Assembly (NCBI GenBank): GCA_051530055.1
Contig: CM121343.1
Location: forward strand, 1,488,001 to 1,552,000
DNA length: 64,000 bases
Direction of reading: 5' to 3'
From: Neoechinorhynchus agilis
Taxonomy: Eukaryota; Acanthocephala
Made by a program: the position numbers and the translations under genes. The notes under the pieces are model-generated. The model saw nothing but the letters and a program-made list of their open reading frames with translations. It was not told the origin of the DNA and made no database searches. This document shows positions 23,960-35,972 of the stretch, in pieces (the stretch's first letter is position 1; each line of letters begins with the position of its first letter).

Positions 23960-25110
23960 ATCGCCAATCGTTTCTCCGTTAATGACGATGAGGAAACCAG
24001 CGCTGTCTTTATCAGGCGGTCGACTTCCCGAGAAAGCGCACTTCCTAGAAAGAGAGCTGCTTCACCAGTTGAAAAGGACATCATGTCCTTTAGGTGCTGA
24101 GGCCTTAGCCCATCAAGCCCATGACCCGAACCATTTGCAGAAGATGAGATGGCATTTTTTAACTTTGAAATTTGAGTGGGTGTCCTGTCTTGTATGGGAG
24201 GTGGTGGAATTTCAAAACTGCCACTACTGCATGGATGTTATGACCGGAGTATTTGTAGTGTCGCGTTGTCTCCTCGTGCAAAACTGTCGGAGGATGACAA
24301 TAACCGAACAGCCCTCCGAACATCTCCGTCCGCAAGCTTCGAAGAGACACATTCAGTCAGTGATCGCTTTGAAAAACGGCAACGAAACCCTTCCTTCGTG
24401 CGTCCTTTACGAACCTCGCGAAATTTCATTTCGAAATTGTTAAATATCTGTTCGAAAGAGGCCACCCTTTCCCTGATTGTTGATGTCATCACTGGTGCAA
24501 AGAATTAAGCGCGGGAATGCGAAGAGCCGTGTCCATGATGGCGCACAGTTCCCTTGGAGGCGATCGTTTGAGTGCGCCCTTTGGGATCCGTTTCAGGACG
24601 TTCCTGGGAGAAAGCGCACGATATCAGGTATCGAAATATAGTCAGTTGTGATCTTAGAGGTCCGAGGTATAAACAGCTCGGTCGATTGTGGTGCAGAATC
24701 AGACTCTCTTCAGCGGAGATCCCGGGGACCGTGGGCAAACGAAACCCCAAATTGGTTAATTTATAAGACTTACCGCAAACCGAGCACACACCAGTAGAGA
24801 CGTGGGGGAGTCCGGCAGCGTTGATCTTCTCAGGTTAGCGTGATCGATAAGCGGCGCATTCAAGGTGTCTGCGCCAGTAGCGTCGATTGTAGGCGATATG
24901 AACGCAGTTCGCTGCTTATTTTCAGTCGAGATTTTCTTTGAGAACTGAGCCTTCGAATTATCAGAATTTTCTGGCGGTTGCATTGATGGCTCGTTTTGGG
25001 CGGGCAAGTTTCCGTCCTCATATTGTGGTCTAACATGCAGGTTACGAGCGAAGCGAGGACGGTGTCGTCGGTGGTGGAGGCCGCAAATCATTTGCAACTA
25101 TACAGCAGAT
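23960..25110 (-). mobile_element. LINE B, 5' half (leader, N-terminal region, start of RT)
   Basis: Minus strand, reading down from about 25100. The leader is shared with 18.6 kb, then comes an N-terminal region with a CSVCGK zinc-finger-like pair (about 24785) and SWTRLFAFPRL. The frame 24492-24238 (SSKLADGDVRRAVRLLSS) is the element's pre-RT region. The RT start at about 24130-23990 (ANGSGHGLDGLRPQHL) is the same as at 4500-4640. The copy is truncated before the catalytic part and has several frame breaks. It supplies the N-terminal part that the long copy at 4.4 kb lacks, and shows that the Penelope element next to that copy is not part of LINE B. Confidence 0.75.
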
Positions 25111-25930
25111 CTTTCAATTTGTAAAGCGTTGGATATTTTCACCAGCAATATTGTAATATTTCCAATCTTTTATACTAAAAACTCCGTGAACACACTATTT
25201 ACTTTTTGTAGGAAAATCTTTTCATATCAATAATTTTTTAAAGACGACCGGATCCTTTTGTGATCCTCGATCTTTAATTCACTTTGCGGATTGCTAATAA
25301 ATAAGGATGCAACGATGGTTGAAACCTAATTTTATAGCGGCAGGGGCATCGAATGCGAATTATAATGTGAATGAGATTATTTGTCAAACGAAGTTAAAAA
25401 AAGTGGTTTTGTATTGCTCATAATTGATTGTTTTTCAAAGATGTCCCTGTTTATTTTTGTAAAATACTGTAATACGCAATTCAAAAAAAGCAGATTTTTC
25501 TAGCACTTGTGTATGTAAATGAAATATTCTTATGTTTCTGCATAAGCGATCTTGTTGTTTTATTAGAAATACTATAAAACCAAAATGATCGGCAGAAAAT
25601 GATTAACCCTTTTTATTGTCTCAAAACCGCGTACACGTTGTAAACTAAGTAGAGCTGTCGTTGGAAATTTTTGACTTAATCTCAATTAAGTTAATCTTTG
25701 ACAGAACGATTTAATTTAACGCTTTTTAAGTTTCACTCGCTTTGCTTTATAGTGAAAATTCAAAAGGACTTGTATTGGGTCGTAAAAGGTAAGTCTAATA
25801 AGCTTTGTTGGATTCGTCGCAACTTTCAAAGAAAGGTTTTTATTGATGAGATCATCGATATCGAAGGGCACAGGAGGTTTTCCTTTGTGGTTAAGGTAGG
25901 ATTCACTTTTCAAAAAACATCAAAAGAGCA
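25111..25930. other. Intergenic, unrecognised
   Basis: AT-rich with poly-T/A runs. An open frame at 25698-26027 has no family signature. Confidence 0.35.
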
Positions 25931-27480
25931 CCAATTTACGCTAACGATCTTCGCGTGGGGCCGGTTTAGAACGATCACCACTTTGGATTTTTTCGACTTC
26001 ATAAAAAGCTCTCAAAAACGTGCCTAAAAGTGCATCACACAGGATGCCCGTAACTCTTTTCCAGTTATTCCACCAACATTGAGCCCTCTGCCCAATTTCA
26101 GGTGCAAGTTCACAGGAAATGTTTAACAGGCTGCCCAGATATTTGAAGTTATTCCTCTTTTCGACATTTTCACCTGGTCCCATATCGTTTTGCTCCTGCT
26201 AATTTTCAGGCCGTTGCTTTCTAAGCACTGTCGCCAATTCTCCAACATTTTCTCGAGTGTCACCGAGTCCCTCGCCGTGAGCAGCAGATCATCTGCTAAT
26301 AATGTCGTCCAGGGCGCGTTCATCTCTGCATTTCCTAGGACATCGATGACTGTCGCGAACAAGAATGGGCTAAGCACTGAACCTTGATGTAGACCAATGG
26401 ACACCTGAAAATAATCTGTCCTTCCTATTTGACATTCCACGCTGGTGAAACACTTTTCATACATCGTTTTGATCGTGGTCACAAAATGCTCTGGACAGTT
26501 TCTCTTCCTCAAACTGGCCCAAATCAGGTCTCGGGGCACGGTGTCATATGCTTTCTCCAGGTCGATGAACACACTGTGCAACGAACGATGTTTCTCATTA
26601 AATTTTTCATAGCACGAAGATCGCGTCGACTGTGCTTCTACCTGGCACAAAGCCGCGCTGGGCTTCGCTGATTTGGATCTCCTCCCCAATCCGATTGTCA
26701 GCCATTCGCTCCCACAATTTCATTGTGTGGGACATCAGCTTGATGCCACGGCAATTGTTGCACTGCAAAATGTTGCCTTTACCCTTAAAAATCGGCACAA
26801 GTATGCTTCTTTGCCATGCTGACAGAATGTTTTGCTCTGCATCTATCTTTCGAAAGAGTCTAGCAAGCAGTTTGACTAAGAAGGCGTCCAAACATTTCCA
26901 TAACTCAATCGGGATGTTATCTGGACCGGCACTCTTACCAATCTCCATCATTCTGATCTGCGATCCGACCTCATCGTATGAATACGGTCTAGTCATATTG
27001 ATATTCGGCTGTACTTGTTCAATAGGCAATCTTTTATTCTCTATGTTCAGGAGGGATCCGAAGTACCGTACGATGTCCCTTGACCTTTTTTCCCGGATTT
27101 TGGCCAACTTGAAGATAATATCCCTCCCGTTATCTCTCCTCCAGCTGCGGATTCCCTCTTTGCCTTGGCGCATTCTCGGGCAGCCTTCCTTTTTGCGTCT
27201 TTGTATGCGTCTTTGTTATGGGTTGAAGAATCGAAATCTAATATTTTCCTTGCTGCTCTTTTTGATTGATGGCGTCCTTGACCGTTTGATTCCACCATCA
27301 TGCCTCTTTGTTCGGAGGTGGAGGTTTCCCCGACGTCATTCCCAAGATGATTTTGGCTTCTCGGATGATAACTTCGACCGTCCCATCTCACCAGGTTTCT
27401 ACTTCGACCACGTTCTTGCTTAGTTTCTGGGTGAGCACAATCCTCATCTTTTCTTTGAGGATAGGATCTTTTAGCTTCCA
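25931..27480 (-). mobile_element. LINE D: RTE-like non-LTR retrotransposon, decayed
   Basis: Minus strand. The pre-RT spacer is at 27480-27050 (a KRAARKILDF segment with a Lys/Ala/Arg-rich helix, as in RTE-type elements). RT follows at 27170-26607 (GKSAGPDNIPIELWKCL, then PIFKGKGN and NNCRGIKLMSHTMKLWE) and continues at 26689-26123 with HSVFIDLEKAYDTVPRDLIW (motif A), QVSIGLHQGSVLSPFLFA (motif B) and LLADDLLLTA at the catalytic box, where Leu replaces the usual aromatic residue. The post-RT FKYLGSLLN segment is at 26150. The endonuclease is missing. At least three frame breaks. Confidence 0.82.
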
Positions 27481-28219
27481 CTACTTGATTTTTCGTGAGA
27501 TGCTCGGTGTCTGCCGCTTGCCTTTTACCCTAATCCTGAGGTCGGCCACTAGTACTCTATGTTGCATCGCACCCTCTTCGCCTAATATGGTCTTGGCATT
27601 TCAGACTTCGCGAGTATGTGTGTAGGTGTCTTGTCTTCGCTGCTTAAATTTATAGGGGATGATCCTAAGAAAATTAATAACTTTGGATATATCCGCTTAA
27701 ATAATCTTCCTTAAATCAAGTGACTTGGCAAGGAAGTTCTTCGCTTGTGCTCCAAAAAATAAATCAAGAAGTAGAATTTGCAGTTAAAACAATTTCTAAT
27801 AAGAAAATCTTCTGAGTTTTGCCTAACTGAAATAGCGTCGGGGATGACAGATATTGTCTTCAACGATTCAATATCACACAAGATACGAACCTGCTCGTCC
27901 TCTACTCCCAAATATTTATCTGGAGGTTCTGAGGGCCGCGGTCCTCCACTGTTTGTGTATATTATTAGGGAGCTTGTAGGTACGTGATTAGTAGATGCTT
28001 GAAAGCATTAACTGATTATGATCTTCCTGTGTTTCAAATATCTATTCTATTGTTGGAGTGCGTTTAGGACATAAGAAAAAACGCTACATTTTATCCACCT
28101 TTTGCATCACCCTTTTCTATTTACTCAACGTACGAATTTTACATTCTTTAAAGCAATGCAGACTATTGAATACTAAACAACTTTGTTCCTATTTTTTGAA
28201 TATTTTGTATTAGATAAAA
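27481..28219. other. Intergenic, unrecognised
   Basis: AT-rich; nothing recognised. Confidence 0.35.
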
Positions 28220-28330
28220 AATATCGATAAACACTATTATTGACCATTTATTTTACAAATATTACATATTCTTGAATCCCCTCGCACAATCGAGTACAAT
28301 TGACTCAACTGGTTTTCTTATTAAGAATGT

Positions 28331-28790
28331 CTATTGGTTGTTGCATATTCGCTCTGCTTGAATTCGTTTGGATTCCACCAAAATCGAAAAAAGAGGTTTG
28401 AATTCGTTCAATACCCCATCTTTATGATAGTCCCACAAAACACGTTCCCACGACAAAGATGCTACTTTCACATTGCCGAGGAATCTCTGAAGCTGTATGT
28501 CTTGTACTCTCACATCAACTTTGCTAAATCTTCGCAAATATTCCAGCGTTTTATGAACATCCACTTGTAGCGATTTCAAAATGAGCTCATAATAAATGCT
28601 ATTTGCAGAGTAGAGTAGCGAAACCTTTCGCACCAGAAGGCAATGCTCAGATCGAGCAAAACTCATAGAATGTAGCTGCTTTACTGCTTCGTTTGTTCGA
28701 GAAATAGCAACACGCAAATCTCTAGTCAACGATTCAATTTGAAACATCGTATCCCCAATTTCGATTTTTTTTTATGAATTTGCAGTGCTA
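28331..28790 (-). CDS. Unidentified helical protein segment (longer copy of a duplicated ORF)
   Basis: Open frame from about 28770 to the stop at 28331 (ATG at 28747, 138 codons). The residues are typical of long amphipathic helices (SRTNEAVKQLHSMSFARSE; YYELILKSLQVDVHKTLEY), and there is no motif I can name. Upstream on the same strand there is a possible short exon ending in a GTAAGT donor near 28805, but the link is not certain. The region, with about 90 bp downstream of the stop, is duplicated in opposite orientation at 11.03-11.54 kb. This copy has the longer frame, so it is the likelier functional or more recent one. It may be a host gene exon or part of an unknown repeat. Confidence 0.4.
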
Positions 28791-30397
28791 CTAATTTTTA
28801 CTTACCGTCCAAGATAACGTTTGTCGCAAATCCGATTCCTTCTAATCTGTTAAATCAATGATAACCGAAGAAATCAGTCGTATTCTTGAATTATAATTGA
28901 TTCGTTCAAATCCTTTTGTGAGGATTTGTAAGTAATGCAACTACTTAAAGGGCCCTACCTAGGACTTCATTTAACAACCTGAAAAGATAAAGAAGTCAGT
29001 TTTTTAAAAGCCTTATCGATGAATTTGGGGAAAAAGCAAACACTCATATCCGCGCATCTCATTTCAATGATCCCTCGTTCATAGTATTTTCTATAGCTAT
29101 TAAAAAATTAAAAGCGCTATCTATGTTCATTTCGCAAACAGTAAAACATTGATTAGATGGTTAATATTTGATGGTATATTTCAAATTTTGTATTAAGCTA
29201 AAAGATCCGATAAGGCTAATAATTCTACGTAGTTTGAAGGTTCTCAGAAATAAAGTTATTGTCCAGTAAAGAGTTGGCAATATTACGAATTTGACGTTAA
29301 AAGGTTAAATAAGAATGCATTTGGTATTGAAAATAATGTTGCATATTCATGTTTGGATCCCGATGAGGTCTACGTTCAATTTCTCTTTTCTTATTGCCTG
29401 TGTTGAAAAATTCACAAGCTTATACTTTACTCTATTAAATATCTCTACTGTAGTGAGTTTTATACCTTACGTTTTGAATGAAGCGGAAGTTGGTTGAACT
29501 ATATCGGCATAACTTTGAGCTTGTAAGATTTACATCTAGCGAAGACATCATCGGAATTGAAAGTGTTTGAAATCCCAAACGACGACCATCTTTTAAAATC
29601 GTAGAATAATTTAATCACGAATGCATCAAAATTCCTTTATGTTCCGCCCCAAGAGCTCGACTGGCGAGTGTTGCCGAATTGCGTGCAAAAGACATATCTG
29701 ATTTCTAATCCGAGGGTTGATCAGATTATCGCGATAAGAATTAATTCTAATTTTTGAGTTGCTAACTTTGTTTTGCTTTTTCGCGATCTTATGCTAGTTG
29801 TTTAAGTGGAAAGATTACAAATTTGAAGAGAATGTGAAAAGGAAGGATAAATAGCAAAATGGCATTTTTGACTTTGATCGAGCTCCTAAAATTATTGATC
29901 GTGATTCAAGCAAACAAATTTCTCAAAAATAAACTCTTATAATTACTTGAGTCATGGGTTTTGAGGGGATTTTGGGATGTCGTCAAGTATCAACCTCGGT
30001 CAAGAATTTCCTAGACAATAATTCCGATAACTTCAACAATGTTCATGAAAAACAATGCAAATATTTATGGAAGACCGCCTCCGCTTGTTCGAACACTTGG
30101 CTAACCTCGCAGGCGGTGTCCACACACGACAAAGTTGGTCATTTTCGCATAAATTGAATACAAGGGAGGCTGTTTTTTTAGGGACAAGCGATTGATTTAC
30201 GTTTCTCTCTTACGGTCAATCGTCAAAAAACTATTTTCCGGCACACAAAACTTCAAGTGGTAAAGCGTATATTTATGTATATAGTTTACATGAAATGATG
30301 ACAAGCATGCCGTTAGTATCCCTTTATGAGAACAACTTTCTCGACAAGACACGGTTGACTAAAGCAATCATGGTCTAGAGTTTGTGCATTGCCGATT
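28791..30397. other. Intergenic, unrecognised
   Basis: AT-rich, short open frames only. No gene, RNA or repeat that I can support. Confidence 0.4.
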
Positions 30398-33300
30398 TCA
30401 AGAAGGTCCGTAACCCGTCCTTGCATTTATATTGCGATCTAACTGTCTTTTATTGGAATTCGATGTATTCCTCACATTTAGTTGATCTTCTGTTCCATAA
30501 GTGATTGCGTATAGACACTTGGTCAAGGGAACACATAGCTCATTGTTGCAGGCAGCCAGGCGTGCGATTTCGGTTCTTTGATTTGATTTGAAGTAGTCGT
30601 TGGCAAAAGGACAAGTTGCAATGTTCCTGAGAATTAGGGCAGCGGATAATCGGAATGACCTGCTCATGTGATCCACCTCGAAGATGGGTGTTTCTCCCAA
30701 TGCTTGGATGTCCAATGGAATGCGTCTATCTTCTGTAAGAGAATCGGATATGTCTCGAGCGGTTTTTCCGAGATTACTAGTGATTCCGATCGGATTTCTC
30801 AGTAAATGGTCTTTTATATGAACTGCAAATGACCATACAGGTCTTGGGTATGGAGAAGGACATCCACGCCACTTGCACTTGATTGCTTTTAGTGGCCTTA
30901 TATCGAAATGAGTTTCGAGGAAGTGTCGGTGCAAGTGTTTGAGTGAGGCACAACGACACGTACAATAGTCCCAACTACATTCGTAGAGGTGCACCGGTCT
31001 TGGATTTAGGATGAAATCATAAGTTTTCAAGACATTTTCCGATATCACACATTGAGAGCTCATTCGATTGACCAAAAGAAGTTGTGAGCAAATCGCACGA
31101 GTTTCAAGATCGTTTTCAGAATAAAATTCGATGGTGGATACCAACACTTTGCACACGTCTTCACAGGTTCGAAAATCTTCATTTGTAGGGCAACTAAGTT
31201 TCGCACGTTTAGCGTCTATATAATCCTCGGAGTCATCATCCAGTGTTCTCCGTCTAGCTGTTTGATTCGTCCCTCCGATAGAATTTGAAGAAACTCCTGA
31301 GCCACAAACATTGCCGACTGTTTCGCGGTCGCTAAGAGTGCCGCCATTAAAGGTTGCATTTTCTTTGACATTTAATCCAAAAATGAGATCATCCTTATAG
31401 AAAGCAGAAGGAAACACATTGAACAGAGTCCGATAGATATAATTTTTGCCAATATAATGAAACTTGGGTAGAAACGGAGCTGAAGCAACCATTGCGATTA
31501 TGTCGCGCGAATGGAGACAAACCGAAGGTGAAGCTTCAAATAAGGACTTCATCCAGTCTCGTATTTGAAGGTCGAGCCGATTTGAATTCTCAATGGTTAG
31601 TTGTTTAAAATTGCCTTCAAAAGATGGGTAATATCGGGAAATCGCGTTTACACGGAGCATCGATACGAGCGAGGAAATGAGATCCGCAACATATGGCTTG
31701 TCAGCTAATGACAGGCTGCCATTCAGTTCAAGTGTTATTCCATATAGGCACTCGAGTGTCGAGGTGGTTACACCTGCGTCTTTTAGCTTAGTTAACTGTG
31801 TTACTCGTTCAAGTAAACTAAATTCGCTACCACGACTCCGAGTAAGGCCAAGAGCCAATTTCCTGCTTCTGTCATTTCTGCAGAGTCCGGCAATCATATC
31901 AAGACCGGTAATTACGTCCAAGCGATCTTGCGAACAGCACGTAAGGTACCGAATGGTCCATAAGACAAATTCGGATTTTTTAGTTTCAAGGTCGCTGAAA
32001 CAAAGACTACTACACATCTCTACGAGGCAATCGCACGCGTCACGTTTCGCTCCGGCTACAAAAGGACTGGAACGGCTGGCAGCCATAGCAGCGATGATAT
32101 AAAGCGCGTATGGATGCTCGATTATAATATCGGCATTCGCAGGATTTCGTCGGAGATTGCGGATAATGCAAATTACTTGCTCAACTACCATTTGTTCATT
32201 GATCAACAGGACGTCTTGATATACCATTTGCTCAACGGTACGATCTTGACTATCCGTTCTTTTAGACGTTTGATCGTCTTTTGCTTCATTCAGTAACGAA
32301 ACCAGTGTTGGTGGCATAGAACAAGTCGCGTCACTTATCAGTTTACTAACCATAGTCACGGTCAAATGTCTTCTCCAATACAAATCCATTCTTAATTGGT
32401 TTAAAGTTTTCCACCATTTTCTCGAAAGATCGCGTACGGAAGGCTTATCTCATAATGCTAAAAGGAAATGAAAGATGTTTTACCCGATAATGCTCAAATT
32501 CGATGAAAAACATGAAAAGTCAATATCCACTCAGTGATTGAAGAAAACACCGAAGACTCGAGGCATTTCCAAGCGACTATAGTTCATGTTCCACCGACCA
32601 CGATTTTGGAATGAACGTAGGTGTAAAAACACAAAACGTAGCCACAATCGCCGATCAAAGCGATTTCAAGTAAGATCCAGCAATCACATTGGTGTGGCGA
32701 GTTTTGGCAAGCTTGTACCAGTCGACTGGATGAAAAATTCCCGTCGCCGAGAATCCGAAAGCTTTCCGCAACCCCTGCATTTGGATAAGAGATTTAGAAT
32801 GAAATGATCTTCACATTGCTCATCAAATCAGATTGACACAAGGTAGGAAGAGTTAGTATTCTCCACAATTCTAACATCACCTATCGCCTTCTGACGACTT
32901 GTCTCTTGTCTTCACCCACTTCTAAGGTGACGTTATAAATCAATGTCTACGAGGAAATACTCGACTGCCACACGAATACGTGCCAAGCTCAACTGCATCA
33001 CAATCAGCCGAAAAAAAGTTGGTCGTGTTTCTTTGACTACCAAACACTTCGTGTTTATATTCATTACGCAAAGATGCCGATATTCAGTCGATACCAATCA
33101 ATTAGAAGCTCAAATTTACAGCCAATTTAGAAACTATAGTGTGAATAGTTGTTCTAGACGACAAAAACAACAACCGAAGTACAATCGTAAATTTCACCAG
33201 GCAGTATTCACTGGATAATTTACAATAACAACATTTTAATGCTCCCTTTTTTATTAAGCTGCTTAGCCTCTGCAGTGGAAATATAGCGTCGCGAATGAAA

Positions 33301-34486
33301 ACAAATAATTATTATTTTTGCGTAGTAGCACCTAGACAAAAGGGATAAGATAATCGGCTAAAACTCGCGAAAGATCCGGGCGATTCAATTTTTATTATTA
33401 GCATTGATATGCACCCTAGGCAGCCAAATAAATCATGCATCTAAGTCGAAACATTGCTGAAGTATTGGATAGTTAGCATGGTCGACGAATAAATGTTACG
33501 CAAATATTTGTTTAAACTTAAATGATCGTCCCTTGGTTGAGGCAAGCGATCCCATTTCTCTCTTCTACGCAAAATGATTTCAAAAACCTTCCAGATTATG
33601 AAGCGGAAATCAAATTATGAGATAAAGCTCTTTCCTTTAAATGAGCAGGAGGGAATCCAATGTGTGCAAGCATTAAATCAATTAAAGTCATGCACCTTGG
33701 AATAACTGGTGGAGTGAACGACACTTCACAGGCGATCCTAATAAGTTCATTGAGACAATGAACAAGTTCGTTGGGATATCCGCTCTGAAGAGCCAGTATT
33801 GAACTACTGATAATTTTGTCAATACCATTATCACTCGTTGCTTCGCTTACCGCCACTGCTGCCGCTGCGGATTTGTACGATGATGGTGGAACATGCATTA
33901 AACTACTTTGATTGGACTGACATGGACTAGAGGCAGAAATCATTTTGCTGGCTAAATGCATTTGTTGCTGCTTCCTGATAAACATTGCCGGTGACTGAAC
34001 GTCCAAAAGTACCCGTGAATTCCTAGATCCTCCATTGAACCCACCGGTGAACATGTTACCTTCCTGCAATTTCGAGGCGTCATTGCTCTTTTCCGGCAGA
34101 AGTTCAAACGGCTTAGAAACATAGACAGGGCTGTTCATCTTATCAAACGAATAAAGGTACGAATAGTAAACACTTTTTATGGCTTCTGATCCATTTACCA
34201 AATCGGAATTTAGACCGTATTGATCAGCCATGCCAGCCCAAAGGTTCCGGTCACTTACTCGCTCTGGTCCGCCACATGCCTTCACAGCGCGTGATAGTTC
34301 ATAGAGGTCTATACGTTTGTTCGATATATGAGGAGTCGGTAATTGATCAAGCCGATGGAAAGAAGCCAATCGATTGAAGAAATCCTGACGAATTAAAGCC
34401 TCACTACCCGCCCGGATCTCGGTAGAATGCGCGACTGAGCACTGCGGCAGTGCATCTGCGGTTCCTGATCGAACATTCGCAGACAT
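30398..34486 (-). CDS. ARID2 (BAF200) homologue, PBAF chromatin-remodelling subunit
   Basis: Two large coding blocks: 34486 to about 33600, and about 32455 to the stop at 30398-30400. Block 1 carries the ARID DNA-binding domain (about residues 25-120: RQDFFNRLASFHRL, KRIDLYELSRAVKACGG, RNLWAGMADQYGL, YYSYLYSFDK). Block 2 starts with helical repeat sequence (VCIIRNLRRNP as in the ARM-like region), then an RFX-like segment (DLQIRDWMKSLFEASPSV, YIYRTLFNVFPSAFY), a paired C2H2 zinc finger near residue 480 of the block (YECSWDYC...HLHRHFLETH, KCKWRGC...FAVHIKDH), and the C-terminal FRLSAALILRNIA helix. This order is that of ARID2. The protein is much shorter than human ARID2 because the long Gln/Pro-rich middle is absent. 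The splice between blocks is unresolved: block 1 runs into a stop at 33596 without a clear GT donor after the last conserved residues. It lies head-to-head with the DAP5-like gene. Confidence 0.82.
32460..33595. other. Intron of the ARID2-like gene
   Basis: About 1.1 kb between the two coding blocks, long for this genome. Plus-strand open frames at 32586-32807 and 32943-33218 have no signature. No transposon recognised. Confidence 0.45.
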
Positions 34487-35300
34487 CTAGAAAGTAGCAT
34501 TCCGAGATGCGAGAGGACCGCACATTACACAAAATTGTAAGGCCTAAAACGAAGGCGCAAAGCCTCAACCACTACGTATGCATATACTTACCTCAATAAA
34601 TGGCATTGGTAATTAATCCTTGTAGAATTCTTCCGTAGCTGACACCAAGTACTTTTCGTACTTATGGAAGAAACTTAGCCCGGGATACATGCTTCCAACA
34701 GCATGATATTTTGAACATTGGAATTTCAAAATCGTTGCTAGGGAATTTAATAATTGCTTTAATAATTTGGATGCGTGTGAGCTTCTCGCTAATCCAATCT
34801 AATCCGCGTTCCCGGTTAATCAAGTCTCACTGTGATTGCGCGACGTTTTGGTATCAAGATCAAACGTTTTACCGTTTTCGGCCGTGTTAAACTCAAATTG
34901 CAGCTTTGCTAACTTTATGGAATAACAATGCTCTTAGTTTCGTACGTTTTTCAGTTTTGACATCTTTAATCAGCAAAATTTCAAATATTTCCCAGAATTT
35001 TTGAATAAAAAAATCATTAGTTACATTGCTTTACTCACTCATTTTACAGTAATCCGCACAAAGGTGAAGTGCTATGTCGTGATTTATTGAATATTTCGTC
35101 GTCCCGAATAAAGGATATTTCGCATCTATAAAATATCTTTTATTTGGGGTTATCGACACCACAAATAAAACTTTATCATCCTGATGGATTTTCTCTCTAT
35201 GAAAAATTCGTATTTACTGCAAATTAATCGACATGATGCTTTGATCTTTTTTTCGTTTCGTACTTTTTTTAAACAAAAACTTTTTAATCATAACTTAATA
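34487..35300. other. Divergent intergenic region, ARID2-like / DAP5-like
   Basis: Holds the 5' flank of the minus-strand ARID2-like gene. AT-rich; no element can be pointed to. Confidence 0.35.
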
Positions 35301-35695
35301 AAGTACAAAACGTGCAATCACCACCGTCCACAAAATCTTAGCTTCTCTCCTTCCTCGGCTGTCGCTATCACGCTTGCACATTGCCTCGTTGTACTGCGAG
35401 CGAGATATTTTGTCGCAGGAATACACTTGCTCGTGCGTCGTTGGTCGTTTCTCTCAATTTCTTCGAGAGATCCTGGAGCAGGGTGCCGAGCTGCCAAGCG
35501 CTCCATACGTCTCTACTCCGAAGGGGACAAAATAGTGGACCTTCTCTAAATCCCTATATTTTCGTACCTTCCTCCCTTCCGCTGCACTGGCTGGACCTCC
35601 AGGGATTTCGAGAGAATACGGAATGCTGCTTACTGCGAGGGTGTCCACAGACGTGGCGTCCCAGAGAAGGCATTTGCCCTCCCGCCACATTTAAG
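35301..35695 (-). mobile_element. LINE B, 3'-end fragment
   Basis: Minus strand: REGKCLLWDATSVDTLA, SSIPYSLEI, VRKYRDLEKVHYFVPFGVE and the closing CGRW residues repeat the C-terminal end (nuclease and tail) of LINE B at 6290-6666. One frame change separates two pieces. This is a 5'-truncated insertion between the ARID2-like and DAP5-like genes. Confidence 0.88.
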
Positions 35696-35972
35696 TAGAA
35701 ATTGTTCATCATTTTATTATGAAATAATTCGTTAGAATTTCCTTACTTCAATCGAAACTTTGCTGCTGTTGATTTTTGTTGGATTTTTATCGTAAATGTT
35801 GTGTGCGATGATCTCATAATTACCTTATTTACGATCTTAACCGGCCGATAAAATTGTTTTTTATTGAGGAAAACATGTGATATCGGAAAGGATATAAATA
35901 TTTTTCATAGAAATTCCGGTATATTAAAATTATTTTCACGACTTAAATATGCTGTACTGTCGATGGTTCTGA

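Noticed and set aside
26632-27423. A 263-codon plus-strand open frame.
   Set aside because: It is the complement of the RTE-like LINE, whose minus-strand frames carry clear RT motifs.
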